Shown here one piece after another: positions 34,367 through 43,083 of a stretch of 55,798 bases of DNA (positions are counted from its first letter, which is position 1; every line of letters begins with the position of its first letter). Below the pieces are notes generated by a model that saw only the letters and a program-made list of their open reading frames with translations, made no database searches and had not been told where the DNA came from. The stretch is from Clostridiales bacterium (GTDB taxonomy: Bacteria; Bacillota; Sulfobacillia; Sulfobacillales; Sulfobacillaceae), in assembly GCA_027365485.1 (NCBI GenBank), contig DAHXNH010000331.1, forward strand, positions 1 through 55,798. The letters are read 5' to 3'. The position numbers and the translations under genes are program-made.

Positions 34367-36238
34367 ATGACACGGCGAAAGCGTCGCCGTTGGGGGATTC
34401 TTCCGGCAGAAACGGTCCAAGTGGCCGCCGAGGTGACCGGCGCCGAATCCCCGGAGGAGGAGGAAGAGACGGTATTGCCTCCTTCAGTGCCGGAACCAAA
34501 GGTTTTTAAAGAGATTTTGGTAAATTTTGGGATTAGAGAGAGCCGGTTGGCAATTATCGAGGATGGGCAATTAGTTGAATTTTATACGGAGCGAGCCGAG
34601 GAGGACCAAGCGGCTGGGAACATTTACAAGGGTCGAGTTGAAAACGTGTTGCCAGGGATGCGTGCCGCTTTCGTGAATCTCGGTCAGGAAAAGAACGCTT
34701 TTTTATACGTAGACGATGCACATGCCGAAGAGCGCGACCATAGTCGGGGTCGAAGTATTCAAGATGTGTTGAAAGTGGGGCAGGAGGTGATTGTTCAGGT
34801 CTCGAAGGAGCCTATCGGTTCCAAGGGGGCTCGGGTGACCACCAATGTCAGCCTGCCGGGACGGTATTTGGTCTTAACGCCCTATGCGGACACGATCGGG
34901 GTTTCGCGGCGGATAGCGAGAGAATCTGAACGAGAGCGGCTTCGAACCCTGGCCGAAAGGATGCGCCCGCGGGGCATGGGCATCATTGTCCGCACCGTGG
35001 CAGAGGGCGTTCCGCAACATACCTTGATTCGAGATTTGGCCTACTTGCGACGGTTGTGGAGTCGGATTAAGGCGCGAGCGCGAACGGCGCATTCGCCGGC
35101 ATTGCTTCATCGAGAAGCTAATTTGGTGTTTAGGACCATCCGGGACCATTTCGACGAGTCGGTGGATCGATTTGTGGTTGATGACGCCCAGGCGTATCAG
35201 CGGGCTCGGGAAATTGCCGGCACCTTGTCGCCAAAATTAAAGCAACGCATTGACTTGTATACGGGAGCGGTGCCTCTGTTCGAAGCGCGGGGCGCCGAGG
35301 CCGAATTGGACCGTGCGTTAAAGCGCAGAGTGTGGCTCAAGTGTGGCGGGTATTTAGTGGTCGACGAAACTGAAGCTTTAACCGTGATCGACGTCAATAC
35401 GGGCAAGAATGTCGGCACCACCGACTTATCCGATACGGTGCTGAGCACCAATAAAGAGGCGGCCGTGGAAATCGCGCGGCAGATGCGTCTTAGAGACTTG
35501 AGCGGCATTATCGTGGTCGACTTTATCGACATGGAAGGCGACGATGATGAAGGCGAGTTGATCAAGACTCTGCATGGAGCGTTAAAGAGCGATCGCACGC
35601 GAGTGACGGTGTTGGGCATGACTCGCCTGGGACTCTTAGAGATGACTCGAAAGAAAGTGCGCGAATCCCTTTTGAGTCAGATGACTCGGGTTTGCCCGTC
35701 GTGTGAAGGCCGGGGGCACGTGTTGTCCGAAGAGGTGATTGCGAGGCGGCTTCGCCAGCGGATCGTGGACCGACTGAGGGAAACGGGAGCTGAGGCAATT
35801 TTGGCCGAGGCTCACCCACAGATCGCGGCCCACTTGATTGGTCCTGGGGGGACCAATCTGAAAGAATTGGAACGAGAAAGCCATCGCTCCGTGTTTGTTC
35901 GCGGATCTCAGGAGTGCGCTATGGATGAACTCAAGATTCGAAAAATTGGCACTCGAGCAGCGGTAGAGGCATTGGCCCTGCCAGTCCACGAAGGAATGTC
36001 CTTGGAGGTGTTGGTGGAAGAACGGCATCAAACCAACACCAAAGACGGCATCAGTCGTTTGGCTGGTTACGTGATTGATATTGAGGGAGCAGGTCAACGG
36101 GTTGGAGAGAGGGTTTGCATTGAGATCCAGCGTGCGTTTAGAACCTTTGCCACCGCGCGCATTGTCGCCGACTCTGACCGAAGACCCAGCTTGAACTCCG
36201 AACAGATAGGGGCGGTAGAGGAGTCTCACGCAGGTTGA
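34367..36238 (+). CDS. rng: Ribonuclease G/E family endoribonuclease
   Basis: This 623-residue enzyme cuts single-stranded RNA in rRNA maturation and mRNA decay. An S1-type domain is inserted early (GNIYKGRVENVLPGMRAAF), followed by the catalytic domain with TVIDVNTGKNVG and VVDFIDME supplying metal-binding aspartates, and the zinc link CPSC (443-446). A C-terminal extension of about 170 residues contains a KH-like segment (HLIGPGGTNLKELE). The first 45 residues are basic, then acidic. AGGAATG is the start context with GGAAAGGGG upstream. It reads into the rplU promoter at its end. Confidence 0.92.
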   Translation: MTRRKRRRWGILPAETVQVAAEVTGAESPEEEEETVLPPSVPEPKVFKEILVNFGIRESRLAIIEDGQLVEFYTERAEEDQAAGNIYKGRVENVLPGMRAAFVNLGQEKNAFLYVDDAHAEERDHSRGRSIQDVLKVGQEVIVQVSKEPIGSKGARVTTNVSLPGRYLVLTPYADTIGVSRRIARESERERLRTLAERMRPRGMGIIVRTVAEGVPQHTLIRDLAYLRRLWSRIKARARTAHSPALLHREANLVFRTIRDHFDESVDRFVVDDAQAYQRAREIAGTLSPKLKQRIDLYTGAVPLFEARGAEAELDRALKRRVWLKCGGYLVVDETEALTVIDVNTGKNVGTTDLSDTVLSTNKEAAVEIARQMRLRDLSGIIVVDFIDMEGDDDEGELIKTLHGALKSDRTRVTVLGMTRLGLLEMTRKKVRESLLSQMTRVCPSCEGRGHVLSEEVIARRLRQRIVDRLRETGAEAILAEAHPQIAAHLIGPGGTNLKELERESHRSVFVRGSQECAMDELKIRKIGTRAAVEALALPVHEGMSLEVLVEERHQTNTKDGISRLAGYVIDIEGAGQRVGERVCIEIQRAFRTFATARIVADSDRRPSLNSEQIGAVEESHAG

Positions 36239-36263
36239 CAATCGTGCCATTAGGTGGTAACAT
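36235..36263 (+). promoter_or_regulatory. Promoter of the rplU-prp-rpmA operon
   Basis: TTGACA (36235-36240) overlaps the rng stop codon, and TAACAT (36258-36263) follows after exactly 17 bases. The leader of roughly 85 bases contains small hairpins (GCGG...CCGC, GGCGAG/CTCGCT), so L21-type leader control is possible but not shown. Confidence 0.72.
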
Positions 36264-36354
36264 GCGTTGGGCAAATTGTGCGGACTTCCCCGCTTAGGCG
36301 AGTTGGATCTCGCTTCAAATGTTGTGCCGATAGTTTGATCAAGGAGGATTTTTA

Positions 36355-36675
36355 GTGTACGCAGTCATGGAAACCGGAGGTCGGCAGTATCGAGTCGCTC
36401 CCGGCGAGGAACTGTTGGTCGAGAAATTACCGGGCGAGGCTGGCGACGAATTTAGCCTTGACCAAGTATTGATGGTGGTGGACGAGTCGGGGGAAACCAT
36501 AGTTGGGCGGCCTTACGTGGCTGGTGCGCGTGCAGTGGCTACTGTGGTGGGACAAGAACGCGGACCGAAAATCTTGGTTTTCAAGTACAAGGCGAAGAGC
36601 AATTATCGTCGCCGGCGCGGCCATCGCCAGGATTTAACTCGGATTCGGGTGGAGCGGATTGAAATCCCTTCGTAG
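36355..36675 (+). CDS. rplU: 50S ribosomal protein L21
   Basis: The 106-residue product starts MYAVMETGGRQYRV and ends with KYKAKSNYRRRRGHRQ...VRVERI, both typical of L21, which binds 23S rRNA. The GTG start at 36355 has AAGGAGG (36341-36347) at good distance. It heads the conserved rplU-prp-rpmA group. Confidence 0.97.
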   Translation: MYAVMETGGRQYRVAPGEELLVEKLPGEAGDEFSLDQVLMVVDESGETIVGRPYVAGARAVATVVGQERGPKILVFKYKAKSNYRRRRGHRQDLTRIRVERIEIPS

Positions 36676-36678
36676 ATC

Positions 36679-37017
36679 ATGATTCAGATGATCGGTTGGG
36701 TGGATGAACACGACCAGATAACCAGATTGCGGATTGATGGTCATGCGGATTCAGGCCGATACGGCGAAGACGTAGTATGTGCTGCCGTCAGCGCTTTGGT
36801 GGAAACGTTAGCGTTGGGCCTCAAGGAATTTGGGGTCGAGGGCGCGCACCATCGGGTGCTGGTCGAGGAAGGTCGAGCCGAATTCTGGATTGAAACGGTG
36901 AGAGATCCGGATGCGGAGCGGGCTGCACGTTGGATTGTTGCAGGGTTAAAAGATTTGGCCCGATCGCATGGGCGTTTTGTACACTGGCAGGAAATTAGAG
37001 TGAAGGCGGATCCCTGA
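36679..37017 (+). CDS. prp: Ribosomal-processing cysteine protease Prp
   Basis: Prp removes the N-terminal extension of ribosomal protein L27 in Firmicutes and relatives. The 112-residue product has the catalytic GHA (His22) and DVVCAAVSAL (Cys34). It sits between rplU and rpmA as in Staphylococcus and Bacillus. No strong ribosome binding site is seen; it starts three bases after rplU and is probably translated by coupling. The L27 encoded next has the matching cleavage sequence. Confidence 0.94.
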   Translation: MIQMIGWVDEHDQITRLRIDGHADSGRYGEDVVCAAVSALVETLALGLKEFGVEGAHHRVLVEEGRAEFWIETVRDPDAERAARWIVAGLKDLARSHGRFVHWQEIRVKADP

Positions 37018-37058
37018 GTCAGGGAATGCCAGAACTATGATAAAGGGGGTGTGCGAGA

Positions 37059-37346
37059 GTGCGTCTTCAGTTATTCGCTCACAAGAAGGGCGGCGGCAGT
37101 TCCCGAAACGGCCGCGATTCCAACCCCAAAATGCTGGGAGTGAAACGCCATCAAGGACAGTTCGTCACTGCCGGCAGCATCATTGTCCGACAACGGGGGA
37201 CAGAGTTTCATCCTGGACGCAATGTAGGGCTGGGCCGGGATTATACGTTGTTTGCTAAAATCGATGGACATGTGAGTTTTGTTCATCGCAGTCATAACCG
37301 TCGCGAAGTCGACATTGTTCCGGCGACGGAGCAAGAGTTGTCGTAG
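37059..37346 (+). CDS. rpmA: 50S ribosomal protein L27 with cleavable N-terminal extension
   Basis: L27 lines the peptidyl transferase centre with its N-terminus. The 95-residue product begins [15 protein letters not shown]: the first six residues match the extension that Prp cuts just before AHKK. The body has [19 protein letters not shown] and [14 protein letters not shown]. The GTG start at 37059 has AAAGGGGGT eight bases upstream. Without cleavage the extension would block the active centre, as shown in Staphylococcus. Confidence 0.96.
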   Translation: MRLQLFAHKKGGGSSRNGRDSNPKMLGVKRHQGQFVTAGSIIVRQRGTEFHPGRNVGLGRDYTLFAKIDGHVSFVHRSHNRREVDIVPATEQELS

Positions 37347-37363
37347 GCGTTGGTGGCTGGGGG

Positions 37364-37972
37364 ATGCCGATGAGGCCAGTGGTATTTGGCTGGTTAACGG
37401 TGTGTGCCATGGGGGCGGGGAGCTATATGACTCCCCGCCCTTGGCGTATTCTGTTTTTGGCCGGACTCATCTTAAGCGTAGTCGTCGTCGGGCATTGGCA
37501 ACATCGAAAGCTCACCGTGTCCACTTTGCGCCGGCTCCGGCATCGGCAAGCCAATCACCTGCAGGTGATTCAGGGCTGGCTGCAGCTAGGGCGCCTGAAT
37601 CGCGCCGAAGACTACGTGGGCCGCCTTAGCCAGAAAATTTCCGAGGAAGGGGCGTGGTATCGCGACCTGCCTCTGTCATGGCTCTATGCGGTCTTAATGC
37701 TCGACGCGATGGCTGAATCGCGCGGTGTCCGTTGCCAGTGGCACATTGCTAAAGTCGATCCGGCTTGGATCCGACTGTTTCGGTTCGAGCGGACGGTGGC
37801 TCGGGCATTGGCTAGCGCCGGGACGGCCATGGACATTCATTTAGATGACCAGGGATTTGTGGTGTCGCTGCTCGATCCCAAGACGATGCCGCGAGGCCGT
37901 TTCGGTGTGAGGGTGTGGCAGCAGGGTGATACTATCGTTCTAGTATGGCATCCAGGCTCAGGGACTGAATAG
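37364..37972 (+). CDS. spo0B: Spo0B-like sporulation phosphotransferase
   Basis: Spo0B passes phosphate from Spo0F to Spo0A. This 202-residue product has two hydrophobic segments near the N-terminus (about 5-45), then RHRQANHLQVIQGWLQLGRLNRAEDYV, which lines up with the Bacillus helical hairpin whose RHDWMN histidine carries phosphate. A degenerate kinase-like domain follows. Membrane anchoring is not a feature of Bacillus Spo0B. Location between rpmA and obgE is exactly the Bacillus position. ATG 37364 is used; ATG 37370 is equally possible, with only GGCTGGGGG upstream. Confidence 0.8.
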   Translation: MPMRPVVFGWLTVCAMGAGSYMTPRPWRILFLAGLILSVVVVGHWQHRKLTVSTLRRLRHRQANHLQVIQGWLQLGRLNRAEDYVGRLSQKISEEGAWYRDLPLSWLYAVLMLDAMAESRGVRCQWHIAKVDPAWIRLFRFERTVARALASAGTAMDIHLDDQGFVVSLLDPKTMPRGRFGVRVWQQGDTIVLVWHPGSGTE

Positions 37973-37997
37973 GGCGCGAGAGTGGAGGGGAGAGCCA

Positions 37998-39278
37998 ATG
38001 TTCATTGATGAGGCACGGATCTATCTGCAAGGAGGCCAGGGCGGAAATGGAGCCATTAGCTTTCTGCGGGAAAAGTATGTCCCCAATGGAGGGCCGGCAG
38101 GGGGGGACGGCGGCGACGGCGGCGATGTGATTTTTGAAGTGGACAGCGGGCTCAGCACGTTGATGGACTTTCGTCATCAGCGCCACTACCGGGCACCGTC
38201 GGGAGAAAACGGCGGGAATAACAACAGCTACGGCAAGGGAGGCCAAGACATCGTCATTCGGGTGCCGCCGGGGACCTTAGTCTATAACGATGAGGAGGGC
38301 ACGTTGATGGCGGACCTGGTGGAACCAGGCGAGCGCCAAGTCATGGCTAAAGGGGGTCGGGGTGGTCGCGGCAACAGCCATTTTGTGAACTCTGTCCATC
38401 GCAGTCCGCGGGTTGCCGAAAAAGGGCAGCCCGGCCAAAGTTGGTGGGTCCGTTTGGAACTGAACCTGTTGGCCGATGTAGGGCTGGTGGGATTTCCTAA
38501 TGCCGGCAAGTCGACATTAATTAGCCGGATCTCGTCGTCAAGACCGCGGATTGCCGACTATCCATTTACCACCTTGGTGCCCAATTTGGGGGTGGTAGGA
38601 GGGTATGGAGAAGCCTTTGTGGTAGCCGATGTGCCCGGTTTGATTGAGGGAGCCCACGCCGGCCTGGGGTTGGGCCACGCGTTTTTGCGCCATCTTAAAC
38701 GCACTCGGGTTTTGGTGCATCTGGTGGATATGGACCCGATGACCACCCGTGATCCTCTGACTGACTATCGGATTATTGAGCACGAACTCAGCGCATTCTC
38801 TCCAGACTTGGCCGCTCGGCCCCGGTTGGTGGTGGCGACCAAAGCAGACTTGGAAGGGAGTGCGGAACGGATTAGGGCTTTAAAAGCCGCGGTCGCACCG
38901 ATTGTGGTCTATCCGCTGTCGTCCGTAACCGGATATGGACTGGATGATTTGATGTGGGACCTTCGGAAAGTCTTGGATCGGACGCCGAAGCCGAAGACGG
39001 CCCCGGAGCCCGAATCCACCCTCCGGCCAACCGTACATGGATTCGACCTAGTGCAGGAAGACGCTGCGGTGCGGGTGGTCGGAGATGTCGAAGAACGAGC
39101 AGCCATGACGTATTGGGGAAACCCCGAGGCCGAGGAATACTTTGCGGAATATTTGCGACGAAGAGGCGTCCCGCAACTATTGCGCAAGCGCAATATTGCC
39201 ACCGACACGGCGGTTTTGGTGGGGGAAGGGCGATTGGTGTGGAAGCAAGGGGATCTCATTGTGGAGTCGTTGGAATAA
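37998..39278 (+). CDS. obgE: GTPase Obg
   Basis: Obg is an essential GTPase tied to 50S assembly, the stringent response and sporulation onset. The 426-residue product has the glycine-rich Obg fold (GGQGGNGAISFLREKYVPNGG, GGDGGDGGDV), then the G domain with GFPNAGKST at 165-173, DVPGLIEGAHAG and TKAD, and a C-terminal OCT domain (about 345-425). GGAGGGGAG precedes the start. It follows spo0B as in Bacillus. Confidence 0.96.
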   Translation: MFIDEARIYLQGGQGGNGAISFLREKYVPNGGPAGGDGGDGGDVIFEVDSGLSTLMDFRHQRHYRAPSGENGGNNNSYGKGGQDIVIRVPPGTLVYNDEEGTLMADLVEPGERQVMAKGGRGGRGNSHFVNSVHRSPRVAEKGQPGQSWWVRLELNLLADVGLVGFPNAGKSTLISRISSSRPRIADYPFTTLVPNLGVVGGYGEAFVVADVPGLIEGAHAGLGLGHAFLRHLKRTRVLVHLVDMDPMTTRDPLTDYRIIEHELSAFSPDLAARPRLVVATKADLEGSAERIRALKAAVAPIVVYPLSSVTGYGLDDLMWDLRKVLDRTPKPKTAPEPESTLRPTVHGFDLVQEDAAVRVVGDVEERAAMTYWGNPEAEEYFAEYLRRRGVPQLLRKRNIATDTAVLVGEGRLVWKQGDLIVESLE

Positions 39279-39296
39279 GCGCTGGGGGAGAAATTT

Positions 39297-39971
39297 TTGG
39301 AGAAAGCAGGAATTGAGAGAGCGACAGCGAATACACAGCCAATGGGTAAAGTACGTCGAGCTGTAGGGCTCATGGGGGGAACGTTTAACCCGATTCATTA
39401 TGGTCACCTGGTTACGGCGGAGGCTGCACGGGACGCATTTGATTTGGACCGAGTGGTATTTATTCCTGCTGGACAGCCGCCGCATAAGTCGGATAAGTAT
39501 GTGGCGGACGCCAACCATCGCTACCTAATGACTTTTTTAGCTATCGCCCCGAACGTACATTTTGAAATCTCCCAGGTTGAAATTGATCGGGACGGCCCAT
39601 CCTACACTAGCGAGACACTAAAGTACTTTCACAGCTTGGACGCGGCCACAGAGTGGTATTTCATCACAGGTGCCGATGCAATCTTAGAAATTGCATCGTG
39701 GCATTCGCCCGATAAGATTTTGTCGTACGCACACTTGATTGCTGCTAGTCGTCCCGGTTATTCGCTTTCGCGGCTTAAGGCCTTAGAGAGGAAGATCGGG
39801 GGGGACACGAGCAAGCATCGCGTACATCAGTTAGAAGTTCCGGCTCTGGCGATTTCATCCAGCGACATCCGAGAACGCTTGCGCCAAGGTCTGTCGATTA
39901 AGTACTTGGTTCCGGAGGCAGTCGAGCAGTACATTGCCAAACAGCATCTGTATGCGGCAACGTCACCGTAG
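39297..39971 (+). CDS. nadD: Nicotinate-nucleotide adenylyltransferase
   Basis: NadD makes deamido-NAD from nicotinate mononucleotide and ATP. The 224-residue product has GGTFNPIHYGH (HxGH at 34-37), PAGQPPHK, EWYFITGADAILEI and the ending ISSSDIRERL. TTG 39297 is used because GGGGGAG lies six bases before it; ATG 39342 just ahead of the core has no such site. The resulting 15-residue extension is unusual. Position after obgE and before yqeK-rsfS is standard. Confidence 0.94.
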   Translation: MEKAGIERATANTQPMGKVRRAVGLMGGTFNPIHYGHLVTAEAARDAFDLDRVVFIPAGQPPHKSDKYVADANHRYLMTFLAIAPNVHFEISQVEIDRDGPSYTSETLKYFHSLDAATEWYFITGADAILEIASWHSPDKILSYAHLIAASRPGYSLSRLKALERKIGGDTSKHRVHQLEVPALAISSSDIRERLRQGLSIKYLVPEAVEQYIAKQHLYAATSP

Positions 39972-40125
39972 CATACACATAGGCTTGATTCAAGTGCTTA
40001 TACTAGTGTCAGAGGTGCCCTGGCTCCGCGGTCGTGTCTGTGTCCTGGTCGATGGGATCTAGATTCATCTGGCGGTTGCCTCGTTCCCTGACTAGGTACC
40101 GAAGTTTCCCAGGGAGGTGGACCAA

Positions 40126-40383
40126 TTGTCAAAGACTTTATATGTCGGTAATTTACCGTGGTCAATGAGCGAAGAGGAACTCGCCCAAGCATTTAGCGCA
40201 CACGCGCAGGTGGTTGGCGCTCGGATTATTACCGATCGCGAGACAGGGCGTTCGCGAGGTTTTGGATTTGTTGAAGTGCAAGATGAAGATGTCGATCCGG
40301 CGGTGGAGGCGATGAATGGCACCCAGTTAGATGGTCGCGATATCATCGTCAACGAGGCCAGGCCGCGTCAAAATCGCTATTAG
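40126..40383 (+). CDS. RRM-type RNA-binding protein
   Basis: The 85-residue product is a single RNA recognition motif, with RNP2 LYVGNL near residue 5 and RNP1 RGFGFVEV near 46. Such proteins in bacteria resemble the cyanobacterial Rbp family and may act in cold response or RNA metabolism. TTG 40126 is chosen: GGGAGGTG ends seven bases upstream, while GTG 40117 lies inside that site. A 150-base leader with no gene precedes it and a strong terminator follows, so it is probably a single-gene transcript inserted between nadD and yqeK. Confidence 0.9.
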   Translation: MSKTLYVGNLPWSMSEEELAQAFSAHAQVVGARIITDRETGRSRGFGFVEVQDEDVDPAVEAMNGTQLDGRDIIVNEARPRQNRY

Positions 40384-40389
40384 TGTCAG

Positions 40390-40418
40390 AAAAGAGCCCC
40401 CGTGTAGGGGGCTCTTTT
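40390..40418 (+). terminator. Terminator after the RRM gene
   Basis: A 12-bp perfect stem AAAAGAGCCCCC/GGGGGCTCTTTT has a 5-base loop GTGTA. The T run is part of the stem, so the hairpin may act on both strands. Confidence 0.92.
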
Positions 40419-40452
40419 GCGTGGATTAGAGCATAGGAGTCTTAGGTGAGAG

Positions 40453-41019
40453 GTGATAGGACTGGAGGCTCAGACCCTTTTAGAGCGCTTTCATCAATTG
40501 ACCGAGCATCGGCAAAGCCATATTATGCGAGTCATTGGGGTCATGGAAGAGTTGGCCGGCCGCCATGGCTTGGATCCGGATCTGGCAAGATGGGCGGGGT
40601 TTGGCCACGATTTAGCTCGGGAATTTTCCCGGCCGTGCCTGTTGGCCGAATCAAGGCGGCTTAACTTAGACGGGGACGAGTTCATGACTTCGGAACCGAT
40701 TTTATGGCATGGTCCGATAGCGGCGAAGTGGCTTCAAAATCAAAACATCGGTGATTCTTCGGTTTGGCAGGCTATTCGTTATCATACGACGGCGGCCCCA
40801 GGGCTGGGGCCTATGGCCAAGGCCCTTTTTATTGCCGATGCGGTGGAGCCAGGCCGAAGCTTCCCAACCCGGGAAGCTTTGCAGGCATTAGCGCTAAAGG
40901 ACTTAGAATCGGGTTACCGTGCAGTCCTCGAAGCGACGGTAAGCTATACTCAACAAAGAGGGTTGGCTTTGCATCCGGATACGGTAAAAGCCATGAGGGA
41001 AAGCGACAATCGCGGCTGA
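40453..41019 (+). CDS. yqeK: HD-domain hydrolase YqeK (symmetrical Ap4A hydrolase)
   Basis: YqeK cleaves diadenosine tetraphosphate. The 188-residue product has the HD metal site with His23, His52-Asp53 (GHDLARE), the HG segment in LWHGPIAAKWL, IRYHTTAAPGLGPMAK and IADAVEPGR. The start is GTG 40453 with AGGTGAG upstream. It is found between nadD and rsfS in Firmicutes, as here, though an RRM gene with its own terminator intervenes. Confidence 0.9.
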   Translation: MIGLEAQTLLERFHQLTEHRQSHIMRVIGVMEELAGRHGLDPDLARWAGFGHDLAREFSRPCLLAESRRLNLDGDEFMTSEPILWHGPIAAKWLQNQNIGDSSVWQAIRYHTTAAPGLGPMAKALFIADAVEPGRSFPTREALQALALKDLESGYRAVLEATVSYTQQRGLALHPDTVKAMRESDNRG

Positions 41020-41023
41020 GAAC

Positions 41024-41413
41024 ATGGGCGATAAGACTGGCAAGGAGGGACCGCTTACGACAGATTCCTTAAGGTGGGCCGAAGTCATTCGAGAGACGCT
41101 TCTCGATCATAAGGGTGAGCAGGTGGTCGTGCTTGACATGGCCGAAGTGACCCTGATTGCCGACTATTTTGTGATTGCTACCGGCCATAATTTTATTCAG
41201 GTGCGGGCGTTGGCGGATTATGTCCAAGACGCGATGGCTGCCGTTGGAGCTAGATTGTTAAATCCGCAACGCTATGATCGCGCGCATTGGATCTTGTTAG
41301 ACTACGGTCCGATTGTCGTGCACATCTTTACGGAGGACGAGCGTGAGTTCTATGACCTCGAACGGTTCTGGGGAGACGCTCAAGTAGTGGAGATGGAATC
41401 GGCGGCACCCTAA
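41024..41413 (+). CDS. rsfS: Ribosomal silencing factor RsfS
   Basis: RsfS binds L14 and keeps 50S subunits from joining 30S under starvation. The 129-residue product has VVVLDMAEVTLIADYFVIATGHN and the closing HWILLDYGPIVVHIFTEDEREFYDLERFWGDA, both family hallmarks. ATG 41024 lies five bases after the yqeK stop without a strong ribosome binding site, suggesting coupling. The first 15 residues are poorly conserved. Confidence 0.95.
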   Translation: MGDKTGKEGPLTTDSLRWAEVIRETLLDHKGEQVVVLDMAEVTLIADYFVIATGHNFIQVRALADYVQDAMAAVGARLLNPQRYDRAHWILLDYGPIVVHIFTEDEREFYDLERFWGDAQVVEMESAAP

Positions 41414-41555
41414 ATGGTGGGATCGAGCGGTATCGCCGAGTCTGCTCTTCTGCTGGGGGTTATGGCCCACATTCGGCACGGTTTTTCCAAATGGCGTAAC
41501 GGTGCAGGGGTTCAAGGCCGGACGGCCAAAGGTAGTCACTAATAAGGAACCGAAA

Positions 41556-41580
41556 ACCCAATCCCTACAAGGGATTGGGT
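41556..41580 (-). terminator. Terminator of the unknown minus-strand gene
   Basis: A 10-bp perfect stem ACCCAATCCC/GGGATTGGGT has a 5-base loop. Read on the minus strand it is followed by TTTTCGG, so it best serves the gene at 41660-43009. It may also stop rsfS transcripts from the other side. Confidence 0.75.
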
Positions 41581-41659
41581 AGGTTTCATCTAGCTACGAA
41601 TAGATGGACGGTGCAGATCACAAGCCATGGTCGCACTTTCTCCCGATACCACAGATAGT

Positions 41660-43009
41660 CTAACTGTTGCGCTTTTTGCGAGGCTTGGGCTTTTTCTTGG
41701 GTTTAGGCTTTTTCTTTGGTTTGGGCCTGGGGTTTTTTATGCCCTGGGTTTTTTGGGGCCACTCGTCTCGATCCGGACGAAGAGCCGCAAATAACTTAGG
41801 AGATATTTTTCGTTTCAATGCCAACGTCGATTTTTCGAGCGGATGCGGATGATCCACACTTTCAGCAAAAATCCGAGATTCCTCGGCCACTTGCTCCTGG
41901 TCGAGGATTTGGCACCGAGGCCAGCGATGCACAAAGTCATATTTCCACAAGCAGTGGGGATCTCTAGCCATGATCGTGGCTTTAAATTCGGCCACTAGAC
42001 GATTCATAGCTTGGACTTCTTCTGCCCTTATCCAGCCGTATTCCTGCAAAAATGCTAAGACGTAGGGGATGCCCCAGACGGTAACGATGAGGGCCTCCAG
42101 ATCATGGGGGTCGGGACTATCTAATTCCTCGAAGTGATGGTTGAGGTCATCAGCGTCGAAAATCCAGTCTCCTTTGCCCTCCGGCATCGTTCGTGAATCC
42201 AAGACGGCAAAGTAGGCGATGAAGATTTGGCAGGCAGTCATAAAAGGCATACGATCCCGATCATACATGTAGCGCAGGAACTTCCATAGGCTGTCCATTT
42301 CACCGTTTCGGACTGAGTCTCCCATGGTCCAGTCAATGCTTGGTTGGACGCTTAATGGGTCCGTCAGTCGACCGACCAATTCATCACTGAGCAACCCCTC
42401 GTCGTACAAGGCTATTTTGCTTTCTAGGGCTCTGACTTCCCTGAGATCGGGAGTTTCACCGCGCTTCAAGGCATCGTATAGCAATTGCCATCGATTGAAT
42501 AGTAGGGCGTTGGCAAGAGGATCGTTTGGGGCCCAGAGACTGACCGTGATCCCGTCGTAATCTTGGAGCCATTCGAGTTCGTCATTCGCTAAACGTTCGG
42601 CAAGCTCGACCTTTTGATATAAGACCAGATGACGGCCGACATCAATCCAAGGTGAGAAAAATTCTTTATCCTCCGCCTGACGATAGTAGGCTAGTGTCCG
42701 TTCTAGCCCGTCGTCGTCGCCTTGAAACAACTGCCAATCGACGACCAGATCCTCCAAAGCTTCGAGGTCGTCGAGATGGAGATGGGGGGCTATCTCTCGA
42801 ATTTTTTGCACCAGCCGAACAAAAGACGTCGGGGGCATATACGCTTTGAGATCTTCCAAATCAAACAAGAGATCTATCGAATCCAAAAATTTTTCCGTAG
42901 GCAAACCGTCTAAGGTCTCTTCCATGACGGAGACATACTCGTCCATCGGAAGGGACATGGTATATTCGACCCAGTCTTTGGGATCGTCGAGCAAACGACG
43001 AGTCAACAT
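41660..43009 (-). CDS. Unknown 449-residue protein with Pro/Lys-rich tail
   Basis: I do not recognise a family. The product begins MLTRRLLDDPKDWVEYTM and is acidic and helical, rich in Trp, Asp and Glu, with segments such as LDSIDLLFDLEDLKAYMPP and ALEDLVVDWQLFQGDDDG that resemble helical-repeat proteins. It ends in a tail of PKPKKKPKPKKK type. There is no signal peptide or membrane segment. ATG 43009 is chosen: AGAGGAA precedes it and a good promoter lies only 46 bases upstream, so the longer open frame to 43189 cannot be the gene start. It has its own promoter and terminator, a stand-alone unit between rsfS and prfC. Confidence 0.8.
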   Translation of the reverse strand: MLTRRLLDDPKDWVEYTMSLPMDEYVSVMEETLDGLPTEKFLDSIDLLFDLEDLKAYMPPTSFVRLVQKIREIAPHLHLDDLEALEDLVVDWQLFQGDDDGLERTLAYYRQAEDKEFFSPWIDVGRHLVLYQKVELAERLANDELEWLQDYDGITVSLWAPNDPLANALLFNRWQLLYDALKRGETPDLREVRALESKIALYDEGLLSDELVGRLTDPLSVQPSIDWTMGDSVRNGEMDSLWKFLRYMYDRDRMPFMTACQIFIAYFAVLDSRTMPEGKGDWIFDADDLNHHFEELDSPDPHDLEALIVTVWGIPYVLAFLQEYGWIRAEEVQAMNRLVAEFKATIMARDPHCLWKYDFVHRWPRCQILDQEQVAEESRIFAESVDHPHPLEKSTLALKRKISPKLFAALRPDRDEWPQKTQGIKNPRPKPKKKPKPKKKPKPRKKRNS

Positions 43010-43054
43010 CTGCACGTTCCTCTTTTCGAATTTAGGCGGTGATGGTATGTCTAA

Positions 43055-43083
43055 AGTGTACGACACCCAGGCTTTCGTGTAAA
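43055..43083 (-). promoter_or_regulatory. Promoter of the unknown minus-strand gene
   Basis: On the minus strand TTTACA (43083-43078) and TACACT (43060-43055) are exactly 17 bases apart. Transcription would start near 43048, about 40 bases before ATG 43009. Confidence 0.65.

Noticed and set aside
39985-40004. Promoter TTGATT/TATACT before the RRM gene
   Set aside because: The spacing is only 8 bases and no better -35 is found.
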